64,000 nucleotides of DNA from Lamellibrachia satsuma (taxonomy: Eukaryota; Annelida; Polychaeta; Sabellida; Siboglinidae), in the NCBI GenBank assembly GCA_033239005.1, contig BSQZ01000011.1:10457001-10521000 (forward strand), given 5' to 3'. The notes under the pieces are model-generated. The model did no database searches, was not told where the DNA came from, and worked only from the letters and a program-made list of their open reading frames with translations. How positions within the stretch are numbered: the first letter of the stretch is position 1; every line of letters begins with the position of its first letter. A program made the position numbers and the translations under genes. Of the stretch, positions 19,830 to 31,399 are shown one piece after another.

Positions 19830-20489
19830 TCTTTTGTACATTCTAATTTCAAGTGTAAATGCTTTCAATCTGTCAATGTTTTCATAATATTCAGTAAGCT
19901 TGCATTATTCCACGCCATTTGCTGGTATATAATCTGTTCTTGTTTGTGGGCCGTTTACTTCGTTTTTTTTTCAAAAGCACATATGATATGTATCAATTAA
20001 TGGCGTATTGGGGGGAAGCATTAGACCTCAGCCTCCCCTTTTGCTAATATTTGTTATTGTTTTCGTGTTTAACCTATTGCGCCACTATACGGTAGCATAG
20101 TAAACTAATGGGTGACTAAGCTTGCCCCGCCTTTGACCTCCCCCTGTGCGAGATCCTAGATACGCCCTGATATCAATGATATCGTTAGCCTCGAATTTTT
20201 AAAAGGTTCCATTGTTTCACTCAAATCTTACCATCACAAATCGAAGTTAGTGAGGTTATTTAGAATTAGTTTGTAGTGATCTACGAGTGTAGTTGGTTAA
20301 CTTGATGATACTGTTTTGGATTGTTCTAGTTTTGCAACCTAGCGGTCGTTGTGTAATTCAAATAAATTAACGGTTACCGCATGAAAAAAAAACGCAGTGT
20401 TTGTTATCATAGTGAAATATTGTATTAATATAGATAGCTAGTATATGCTCTTCGCATCGTAGTGGAACAGTCTGTAAGAGTGTAAACTT
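19830..20489. other. No feature recognised
   Basis: AT-rich sequence with no coding signal. The words TGGCGTATTGGGG and GATCCTAGATACGCC near 20001 and 20150 recall similar words near 9902 and may be relics of a dispersed repeat. Confidence 0.35.
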
Positions 20490-21310
20490 GATATTGAATT
20501 TGATAGCTTCGACAGGGAGACCCTTTGGAAGCTTCTACAAAATTATAGAATACCAGAGACGTGTATTTCTCTGATACGAAGCACGTACGACGGGATGACT
20601 TGCAAGGTCATTCACGCAGGACAACTCACATACTATTTCTCTGATACGACGCACGTACGACGGGATGGCTTGCAAGGTCATTCATGCAGGACAACTCACA
20701 TACTATTTCTCTCATACGAAGCACGTACGACGGGATGGCTTGCAAGGTCATTCATGCAGGACAACTCACATACTATTTCTCTGATGCGAGGCACGTACGA
20801 CGGGATGACTTACAAGGTCATTCATGCAGGACAACTCACATACTATTTCTCTGATACGAAGCATGTACGACGGGATGGTTTGCAAGGTCATTCATGCAGG
20901 ACAACTCACATACTATTTCACTGTGAAGATAGGAGTGAAGCATGGTGCCTTCTGTCACCTTTCCTCTTCCTGATGGCCATAGATTGGACAATGAGGAGGA
21001 CCACAGACAATAGGAGAAATGCTATCTAGTGGACCATTTGGAGCCAGATGGAAGACTTGGACTTTGCAGACGACCTGGCTCTCCTATCACACAGCCATAA
21101 CCATATCAAACAGACACAATATTAGCACATACATGACTGAACATCAACAGAAGCATGAGAAAGACCATAAAAGCCAACACGAAGAGCAACAACCCGGTCA
21201 GACTATGAGGGGAACCACTGGAAGAAACGGACGCCTTTACGTACTTGAAAAGTGAAATAAACAAGATTGGAGGCACAGAAGACGACGTAAAATCATCTAG
21301 GATTTAGGAT
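20490..21310 (+). pseudogene. Non-LTR reverse transcriptase remnant with an internal 70-bp tandem repeat
   Basis: The sequence reads FDSFDRETLWKLLQNYRIPE, then SLIRSTYDGMTCKVIHAGQL, later LLSPFLFLMAIDW, and LDFADDLALLSH (about 21053-21088, the RT catalytic FADD box). This is the order of a retroelement RT palm. Between the first and second halves, 20581-20930 holds five tandem 70-bp copies of the coding stretch starting GCACGTACGACGGGATG. Seventy is not a multiple of three, so the reading frame rotates from unit to unit. Stops and frame changes elsewhere confirm a dead copy. Confidence 0.82.
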
Positions 21311-21833
21311 GATGCTGCAGGAATGAGGTGTTGCTATAATTAATACAACACCTTCATTCAATCGTATCCTCTTGCGAGGTAGTTAGCAGAATTGATTAGC
21401 GTCGTGGATGCTTCTGCAGTGGCTCATGATAGATGGGGTCCACAGTAGGTTACATGTTTATCTTTTATTCCCCATGGCATAGACATCAAATAGAAGGGAC
21501 CAATTTTAACGGCTTTTAGTGTCTTTTCCGAAAAGCAGTGCATCGTGGTGGCATATCGTATCGCTATTTTAGTATAACAGAGCGCAATGATCAACAGAGA
21601 AAGAAATCAAGCAAAAAAAACGGAATCTTATGGAAAAACAGCTGCCACTGATCGATGAGTTGTGAAAGTTTTTTTTGGTCATGCTTTTGGATGGAGATCA
21701 GCAAAACTATCCCTCTTTCCATAAATCCATTTCTATAAGCTGAATGATTGTTCAAACTAGTAATATTTAGCACTTTATTGAAGCCCCTGATTAGCGGCGG
21801 GGTTGAGAAGTCTGAAACAAAGCCATTTTTACG
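21311..21833. other. No feature recognised
   Basis: Contains no recognised coding or repeat signal between the RT remnant and the second copy of the 835-bp repeat. Confidence 0.35.
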
Positions 21834-22672
21834 CGTTTTTGTTGGCGTAGATTATTTGACGACAAAACAAAAATCATCAGCAGCTACAATGACTAGTGGT
21901 GATAAAACATACTCGTTTCCTGTGAGATCAACTGAAGCATTGACAAGACAAAAGCACCGGCAGTACGAACGTGTATTCGTGAATAATTGATTCTCCGGTT
22001 TCTCTTCCTGTCGGATATGCTGTGACTTGTACAAATACTCCGTCTGTGTACCAGTGTCCCGAATTAGCGGGAAATGTGACGATGCCCGGCCTCCTAAGGA
22101 CTTGGGCAGGTGTTGTCGAAATAGCCTCCAACAAGTTTCTCCATAATTTACTATACCATTTATTTTATTGTACAACATTATAGAATACCATTGTATAGAT
22201 ATAGCGCTATAGAACAAATAAACATTTACATTCACAAGGTTAACTCTTGTTAGAAAGTTACAGAAAATGACACGTACGTTGCATTGACGAGTGGAGGGCA
22301 GGCACTGCATCATCGCTAGTTTTACAAATACAGAAGTGAAATCGTCTTAGCGTTCAAAATGACAAAACGTTTAGGTTTATTTCGAATTTTAAAGATGCCG
22401 CCATTTAACTAACTTTACTGAAATTCAATTTACTGCGATTTTATGTTGAGTTATATTATTCGCATTTCTTCCTTTATAAAGTGTTCACAACAGAGCACGT
22501 TGGTTAAGTTTGGTATTTTATGTTGAATTATATCATCCGTATTTCGTTTTTCACAACTGAACAAATAGGGCTATTGAGCTATGTAGGACCGGGTCAGTCC
22601 GTCCACTGGTGCGACAGTAGATTCACCTGACATTTGGCCTAATGTATGCAGCTTAATATTTAATAACACTGT
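21834..22672 (-). repeat. 835-bp dispersed repeat, copy 2, uninterrupted
   Basis: Reverse complement of the two halves of copy 1 (13567-15403), without the CR1 insertion, and so equivalent to an empty site. A minus-strand frame over the 3' half (22313-21852) again ends DDFCFVVK and shares LFRQHLPKSLGGRASSHFP with copy 1. Either the element encodes something or the copies are simply young. Confidence 0.85.
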
Positions 22673-23289
22673 TCATATTGGTGTCATTTTAAAGCTGTGT
22701 ATCTCCTCTATTTGAATCTTTAATAAACTGTTTTTGTCAAATTGTCGAGAAGAGCCTGGTTTTGGCATGTGGCATTGTAACGATTATTTGTACGAAATAA
22801 TTTGAGCTACATGATGTAACTAAAAAAGTAATAACAATTACATTACTTTAAAAAAAATTGTGGAATTGCCGTTGCAATTACAAATCTGACCAAGACCAAT
22901 TTGAAATGCTACGCATTGAATAGAATAATTTAGCTTCATGCACAACATACCCCGACACTTTGCACATTTACCTTTGTCGTCTTCCAATCCTATATTCACA
23001 CAGATCATTTCAGCTCCTATTGCTATCTCTAATGGTGAATCCTCTGTCAGTCAATATCGGATTAATGTCATCAGACTTCCCTAAGCCCGCCATACGCCAT
23101 ATTCAGATACCAGATGTCCTCAAAAAATGTTGCCAACTGTTGGTGAAGACATGCACTTAACGACTCCATTTTAGTTGCCAACCGAAAAAGTAGTCGCCAA
23201 CATGTTGGCAACCGAAGAATCGGTTTATGTGTGGCGGACTTTAACATCTTCATTGCTTGACAATTTCCACATCAGATATTAAGCCCTCA
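22673..23289. other. No feature recognised
   Basis: No splice-bounded exon or repeat seen. The short minus frame at 23071-23253 has no recognised homology. Confidence 0.35.
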
Positions 23290-23690
23290 AAACATCTTAT
23301 TTGCTCCATTTGATGCAATCCCAGTTTACGTTTTGCATGTGCAAAGTCTGAAGGTCGTTCCACAAACGTTTTAGTACATTCTATGATAGTCCTAATGTTC
23401 TTGTACTGCCCGAAATACTTTGGAAGAATTTTCTATTGGAACAGCGGGAACGTGTGTCCTAGAAAACGGAATGTACACAAACTGAACAATGGTGAAAACT
23501 GCACCAAACTGTCCAAATTTGTGTGTCAGGTCTGAGTGGAGAAGTGCCAGTCGTAACCAGACTGTGGCCAGGAATAGCTCATTTTGAGAAGATTTTCTTC
23601 TGCGTCCAAATGATCCACGCTTCTTCTGTGGTAATATTTCATTGTCCTTGACATCATGGTTGCAATCATTAAATTAACTTATTAGAAAAC
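23290..23690 (-). pseudogene. Harbinger/DDE_Tnp_4-type transposase remnant
   Basis: The minus strand encodes ATVWLRLALLHSDLTHKFG, a helix-turn-helix region, and then in another frame NIRTIIECTKTFVERPSDF. Transposases of the Harbinger/IS5-like DDE_Tnp_4 group have 'T.LRL.LL..DL..RF' upstream of 'R.IIDCTE.F.E.P'. Here the first catalytic Asp is Glu (IIEC), and frame changes and stops separate the parts, so it is inactive. The piece ends before the later DDE residues. Confidence 0.65.
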
Positions 23691-23710
23691 TCAACAAGCA
23701 CATCAAAATG

Positions 23711-23977
23711 TCATGCCAGTATAAAACTTGTGGCATGTTGGAGTGTGCCTCCATCTTTTTGCAAGTGATTGTCCATACTTAAACCTTGTGCAGTGATTGT
23801 GTTCTCAAGAGCAAATCTACATGTCGACCAATTGTTCTGTCTGCAGTATTTGCAACTGTTTTTTCGGTATGGCTGCTCTACAGTGAAAGTATACTCACTG
23901 CCACATAATCCGACTCTATGCGCTGTTTTTCTGTGTGGATATATCAGATGTTGTATTTTGGCAGCAGGTACATACAC
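23711..23977 (-). pseudogene. ORF with His/Cys-rich segment, possibly transposon-derived
   Basis: An 88-codon minus-strand frame contains H-R-K-T-A-H-R and then SCKYCRQNNWSTCRF, a C-x2-C plus C arrangement reminiscent of the zinc-binding tails of some transposases. It ends just 5' of the Harbinger-like remnant and may belong to the same or a neighbouring element. No firm family assignment. Confidence 0.3.
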
Positions 23978-25219
23978 TGAACTCCTTTAGATGTAAAGCA
24001 TCAAGCTCAGTCATGTTTTTGAAAAGGGGGTTCGGGCGTACACAATAAGTTGGGTATTTCTGGGTTGATTTCCGATTTTTTTCCAGTTAAATTCTCCCAA
24101 AAAAGGGTTCATTCGAACCCCCCCAAGACGGGCACGCAAAGCCAACGTCGCCATAATTTTCATCAGTGTCAAGATGGGTAGCATCATGGCAGTGGCTTCT
24201 TAGGGTGAAATCAGAACGATTGGGACAAATGGTATTATGGGTGGTGTATGTATGTTATAAATGTCTTGAGAAACAAGTGTAGGAGGCCGTGACCCCATGG
24301 TGTCTCCACAACTGATTATTACTTGATGAAAAACCACACTGAAATAGAGGGGGTGCCTGGGCACTTGATGGACACCCTCTGAATTTGCCCATGCGTGTGG
24401 AAGTGGGCGGAGGATTAAGTGGCAAGATAGATATGTGTTAACTAGAGTGATGTCGTAAAAGTAGGAGGTGATGTAGCAATTAGTACGTATCCCAGTTTAT
24501 TTTGTGCACCTTTCTTGACACATTGTACAACATTGTACAATATTGTACAATAACATAAGCAACCATTGATGCATCATATAAATATAGCACAGTGAGGACA
24601 TATAAAAAATATAAATTAGGTAAATTTTTGTAGACCTTAAGAGAAATACATTGTAAAATATTAGTGATAACTTCTTCTAAAAACATTAATAACGTGCGTG
24701 CTCTTGTCTATCACAAATTCCATTATTCATATTGAGATTTTCACAAGTAGTCTTGTAACATTACAATACGTGTATAGCCAAAAGCAGTTATGAAATATTG
24801 TTAGAAAGTGTTATCATCTACTGATCATATGCTTCAGGAGTTTGTAGTGTACATTTTCTTGCAGACATCTCGTTGCTTGTATGTCATTAGTTGTTAGTAG
24901 TTCAGTGCTGACTGAATGCTAAGTCTAAGTCCTTGTCAACTCTGAATGCATCGTGCTTGAATTGCTATTGTTCACTGTTGATTGACATTAATCTAATTAA
25001 TCTCACAAAGCATGGCAGCCAAAAACGGATGAGTTCTTCTTCACTGTTTGGTTGAGTCCGGAATGGTCTGACTTTAAAATAATTGTCAATTCTGAAAGCA
25101 CCGTGCTTGAATTGCTATGATTCATTGTTGACTCGTATTAATCTGATGCCTAATGACGCACTGCAGCCACATGGGTGACAGTCCTTCTTCGCAGATCGGT
25201 TGAACCCATAATTCACTGG
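23978..25219 (-). other. Gene 2 3' flank with a degenerate 148-bp duplication
   Basis: Downstream of the gene 2 stop on the minus strand. Segments at about 24935-25060 and 25083-25210 are diverged copies of each other (shared CGTGCTTGAATTGCTAT and GTCAA.TCTGAA). Together they suggest a local tandem duplication of the 3' UTR. TTTATT near 24495 (AATAAA on minus) is a possible poly(A) signal. Confidence 0.45.
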
Positions 25220-25317
25220 CTAGCACAGCGTGAAGAGAAGCACCGACACCAGGAGACCGAACATCACCATCACGTTTACCACCAGGTGGCCAGCAGATTG
25301 TGACACAAGGGTAGGAC
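25220..25317 (-). CDS. Gene 2 last exon: GPI-anchor signal and stop
   Basis: 98-bp exon after acceptor GTAATAG, phase 1, ending TAG. It completes Gly and continues PTLVSQSAGHL, then a strongly hydrophobic VVNVMVMFGLLVSVLLFTLC. The small residues (S, A, G), spacer and uncharged hydrophobic end are those of a GPI signal. The sequence is unlike gene 1's tail, but the position, phase and design agree. The acceptor has a weak pyrimidine tract. Confidence 0.7.
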
Positions 25318-28300
25318 CTATTACATAACACAATAAAATAATTGCACATATTCGTATTAATTTATTGTTTTATCCATACTTGTATGAATTTATTTGTACA
25401 TTTCTGTTTTAATCATTTTTGTTTTACGAATGTAGGACATTTTGGTAAAGAACACTTTGGTCCTGGACTGTTGGACCACATACATTTTGGCAATAGGACG
25501 TTTTGACAATAGGACATCTTAGAAATAGGACATGTTGGCACAATCATTGAAAATAATCAGAACAAAATACAAAGCAAACTATAAATTGACACTTTATTAC
25601 AATTTATCACGGAAGTGTTTGGACACTTTTATTGTTTTGTTGTTTTTTATTGTTTTGTTAATGACACTTGAGAAGCCACTTTCAAAGCTGACTCTGTTGT
25701 TGGAGGCCATTGGAGGCTGACCACCCAGTCTAAGTCAGAGTGTGTTGATGGCTGACCACTTAGTCTAAGTCAGAGTGTGTTGATGGCTGACCACCTAGTC
25801 TAAGTCAGAGTGTGTTGGAGGCTGACCACCCAGTCTAAGTCAGAGTGTGTTGATGGATGACCACCCAGTCTAAGTCAGAGTGTGTTGATGGCTGACCACC
25901 CAGTCTAAGTCAGAGTGTGTTGATGGCTGACTACCCAGTCTAAGTCAGAGTGTGCTGGAGGCTGACCACCCAGTCTAAATCAGAGTGTGTTGGTGGCAGA
26001 TCACTCAGTCTAAGTCGGAGTGTGTTGGAGGCTGACCACCCAGTATAAGTCGGAGTGTGTTGGTGGCTGACCACCCAGTCTAACTCGGAGTGTGTTGATG
26101 GCTGACCACCCAGTCTAAGTCAGAGTGTGTTGATGGCTGACCACCCAGTCTAAGTCAGAGTGTGTTGATGGCTGACCACCCAGTCTAAGTCAGAGTGTGT
26201 TGATGGCTGACCACCCAGTCTAAGTCAGAGTGTGTTGATGGCTGACCACCCAGTCTAAGTCAGAGTGTGTTGATGGCTGACCACCTAGTCTAAGTCAGAG
26301 TGTGTTGATGGCTGACCACCCAGTCTAAGTCAGAGTGTGTTGATGGCTGACCACCCAGTCTAAGTCAGAGTGTGTTGATGGCTGACCACCCAGTCTAAGT
26401 CAGAGTGTGTTGGAGGCTGACCACCCAGTATAAGTCGGAGTGTGTTGATGGCTGACCACCCATTCTAAGTCAGAGTGTGTTGATGGCTGACCACCCAGTC
26501 TAAGTCAGAGTGTGTTGATGGCTGACCACCCAGTCTAAGTCAGAGTGTGTTGATGGCTGACCACCCAGTCTAAGTCAGAGTGTGTTGATGGCTGACCACC
26601 TAGTCTAAGTCAGAGTGTGTTGATGGCTGACCACCCAGTCTAAGTCAGAGTGTGTTGATGGCTGACCACCCAGTCTAAGTCAGAGTGTGTTGATGGCTGA
26701 CCACCCAGTCTAAGTCAGAGTGTGTTGGAGGCTGACCACCCAGTCTAAATCAGAGTGTGTTGGTGGCAGATCACTCAGTCTAAGTCGGAGTGTGTTGGAG
26801 GCTGACCACCCAGTATAAGTCGGAGTGTGTTGGTGGCTGACCACCCAGTCTAACTCGGAGTGTGTTGATGGTTGACCACCCAGTCTAAGTCGGAGTGTGT
26901 TGATGGCTGACCACCCAGTCTAAGTCAGAGTGTGTTGATGGCTGACCACCCAGTCTAAGTCAGAGTGTGTTGATGGCTGACCACCCAGTCTAAGTCAGAG
27001 TGTGTTGATGGCTGACCACCTAGTCTAAGTCAGAGTGTGTTGATGGCTGACCACCCAGTCTAAGTCAGAGTGTGTTGATGGCTGACCACCCAGTCTAAGT
27101 CAGAGTGTGTTGATGGCTGACCACCCAGTCTAAGTCAGAGTGTGCTGGAGGCTGACCACCTAGTCTAAGTTAGAGTGTGTTGACGGCTGACCACCCAGTC
27201 TAAGCCAGAGTGTGTTGATGGCTGACCACCCAGTCTAAGTCAGAGTGTGTTGATGGCTGACCACCCATTCTAAGTCAGAGTGTGTTGATGGCTGACCACC
27301 CAGTCTAAGTCAGAGTGTGTTGATGGCTGACCACCCAGTCTAAGTCAGAGTGTGTTGATGGCTGACCACCCAGTCTAAGTCAGAGTGTGTTGATGGCTGA
27401 CCACCCAGTCTAAGTCAGAGTGTGTTGATGGCTGACCACCCAGTCTAAGTCAGAGTGTGTTGGAGGCTGACCACCCATTCTAAGTCAGAGTGTGTTGATG
27501 GCTACAATGCAATGTTTATTTAATAAAACAGGTTACATGAATGTTACAGTGTAACAGCTGTCAGCTATATTTAAATAAATTCAAACCAAGACTAAGTACA
27601 AACCAAGTACTATTCTGTAATAAATTAGTAATAAACATTATCACTAACTAGTTGTGTGTTAAAATGTAACTATGTTCTCTTAGAAATACTGTATACATAT
27701 ACATGGCGGGTATTCATTTTAATCATCAAATTTTACTGCACATAATTGTCTGTGAAAACGTGGACAACTGTAGCATTGTACTTAGTATATACACAGTTTT
27801 CGAATAACACAATGTTATGATTTTATTTCCTTGTGATTTTTCCTAGCCAAAATTGTGACTTTCTTGTTAAACTATTTAACAATATATTTTGAAGCATTCA
27901 GGCTAGGCCACTTTAATATACAACCATAGCTCTCATTCATTCTCACTCCATTTCATGGAATGATAAAAAGTCGCAGAAATTTTTTTTTTACTAAAGGACA
28001 AAAAGTAATTATAATCCACTCGGTTTCCTAAAAGGTACGTTCTTATATAGCACTGTATCCGGTCCACATGACTGCTCAAAGCGCTTTACACTTCACCCCC
28101 TGGCAGACCTGTTCATCCAAGGCCATCTCAACTTCTTTGGGAAGTATTCAGCCACACTGCAATTGCTGCGCGAAGGCTATTCGTTCACATATCCACTACT
28201 GTCTGTATTGCCAGGTACTCATTTATACAGCTGAGTGAACTGTGGCAACGTGAGGTGATCAAACTTGCCAAAGGTTCGAAGCGACCGCAGTGGGATTTGA

Positions 28301-31300
28301 AACCGGGTTCTCTTGATTGAGAGTCCGGCCTTCTAACCGGTATGCTATCGCGCCCCCCTAAATATATTTGAAGTAACAAAGATGTTTTTTGTGTGATTAT
28401 TATCAATTGTTTTACCAAAATATTATATTGCCAAAATGTCCTACTGCCCAGTTTTTTTCCAGATTATTTTCAGTGGTTATACCTGGTTATTTTCAATGGT
28501 TGTACCAAAGCGTCCTATTTCCAAAATGTCCTGAAAAAACATCCTATTGCCAAAACATCCTATTGCCAGAATGTCCCATTACCAAAATGTCCTATTGCAA
28601 AAATGTCTGTGGTTCAATGGTCCAAGGTCAAAGTGTCCTTTAACAAAATGTCCTATTGCCAAAATGTCTGTGGTCCAACTGTCCAGGGCCAAAGTGACCT
28701 TTACCTAAATGTCTGGTAGTCTCTCATAACTGGGGCCACCTAACAGGCGGGGAAATAAAGGGCGAACAGGAATTAAAAAGGATGCATAATACCTTTGTAC
28801 TCCCTCTTTACATGAGTTCTTGTCTTGCTTTGCGTGCGTATGTACATTGTGATTTATTTTACTTGATATGAGAACGTACTCATTCTCACGAGGAAATAAA
28901 TGAATGAAACAAGTTATCTACTGGCTGTGTTAATGCTAGAATTGTTAACAAGTTTAAAAATAAAATCAATAGATATCTGATAAGGCCAGGCTATGCAAAA
29001 ATGGAAACTTGTAAGACTATCAACATGCCAATGGCTTCCTCATCCACTTGCCACCTGCAGCTTGTTGCTTGGCTGGCAATAGTGAGGTAATAATTATAGT
29101 ATTGACGTAAAGAGGTAATAAAAACATGTCAGAGATCACTCACCAGAGAGGCACCTGGCACTGTTGGTCAATGTGCTCAATTTTCCTTCGCAAATGTAAC
29201 ATGTGAGGTAGTCATCACAAATCTTGTCAGTTTCATCAATGTTCAAGTAGTCGCTCTTCATCCTTGTGCACTCGCCATTCACTGACACACCAAGAGTAAC
29301 TGCAACCAAGAGTGCCATTAATTTTATGCAGTTATAATTACTGCGTAGATGTAGCAGTTGTGCATGCTAGAGATGTTGTTATCGTGATGCTACTGACATT
29401 GTTCCAAATACGTTGAAGGGTGAAATTATTACAGGTATAAACAAACTTGGCTGGCACTTACAACACCAGGTTTCTTTCTTCTACAAAATATAACCTCATG
29501 TGACATGAACATAACTCTGCCACAACACCTTATAGTCCCATGCACCCATACGCGAAACACTGATCCCCACAAATACATACAAATACATACATATTTAAAT
29601 ACATATGCAGGCTCATTTTATCCCAGAGTCATGAGAACCTGTAACCAACTCCCACCAGACTCCCTTCAATTCATCCCTTCCAGCATGCTGTGAGCACAGC
29701 CTATCTATCCACCAGCCCACCTCATCCAAATGTAAAAATTCCATCTGATTTTAGTTACATATATTATTTGTACTTTATTGGTTTTTAAATTATTTTTCAT
29801 GCATGCATACCACATACAAATTCCTCAGTTACCCCCAACAGGGTTGTTTGACGTATATATACAATCAACTATCCGTGTGACAGAATTAAAGGGAAACAAA
29901 AGTCATGGTTTAGGGCTTATGCCCTTATAAGAGTTACTAAAATATAACCATTCGTAACTACAATTAAGATTATCATGCCAGTGGTTTACTAGAAAAAACT
30001 TGTTGAACACAGAGCATCGTAATTTCATGGGTCGCTCCGTACTGTTAGATAACACTAAGTCATGAGTGTCATGGTTTAGAAATTTGTTTTCATCAAATAA
30101 AAACATTTTTGTATACACCTATTGACCATGCTGCTTACGTCCGAAGTCAACTTATCCCAGTTTAGAATTTAGCCTACAATTAGTGGGGGCCAGTCGGACC
30201 CCCACTTTCCACAAACTAGGGGTCCGCCACCAAAACTGGCGGCCCAAAGCTGTTTATCTGCAAAAACATAATATAAATTTGATTGACTTGTATATATATA
30301 TTTTTGGCCACTTCCAGTTTTAAAATGTGTGCCCCACCTGGCATATATATCTATATACATATCCTTGATCGAAAAACTAATAAAATTAAAAGTTATTTTG
30401 GCCAATCTTGTGGACATGAACAACCAGGGATGAAAATCAAATTTTTCATTTTAAATGTCCAACTGAAAATTAGCCATGAACTTCTGAAATCCTGGTGTTT
30501 ATGCAACTTCCAAGAATATAACTTAGAAAACCATATCTGGCTTTGAGTGACAATAAGTCATTGACATTGTCAGAACTTCACTGAAGCAGTTACATATCTC
30601 GTTCATCAATCAATCACATTTTCATAAGTTACAATGTGTAGGAAGAATGTCAGTCCACAAGCAATGTATGACTCTGGCAGAGGACTGAGTAGCTGTGTGA
30701 ATTCTAAATGCCAATCGCAAGCCGATGACAAGTAATAATTTGATCATCGGAATGCAACCTTCTTTCAGCGCATTCAGTAAATCATCATGTGTTCAGCTAT
30801 CTGCTAAAAATATATATCACAGCCTCTGATTGGGTGTTTGGTTGTCAGTCAGCCAATAAAAAAGCGTTTTACATTGTGTACGTTTCTTTCTTATTGTCAA
30901 GCGGCATTGGATGACAAAATTAACTGTTGAACAATCATGTTTAAGCTTTCTCAGCTTTTAATGTGGTTCACAGATGGGTTTATTTACGTTACAAAATACG
31001 GACAACCACTAAATTTTAACCCTGTTATGTAACATATTTTGGCATTTGTTTACTAAACTAGTCCTCCTTCTGACAAAATAACACTTTTGTAAGAGACTGC
31101 ATTGGTTCTGTGTTTGCCTTAATATGTCACAGTCGGCCTATGTTACCCGATTTTCATAGAACTGTGCATGCACTTATTGGTCGTGCTGGTTAACATGACA
31201 GCTCTCAACCAGAGCAATGACCAGACCCTCACTTTTAGAACACCAGGGATCGATCTGGGCAGCAGCCTTGCGTCATTGATGCATCATATTTTAAATGCCG

Positions 31301-31331
31301 CATTGTATTTTGCAGTGTGTGCCCTAGTGAC

Positions 31332-31399
<68 letters not shown>

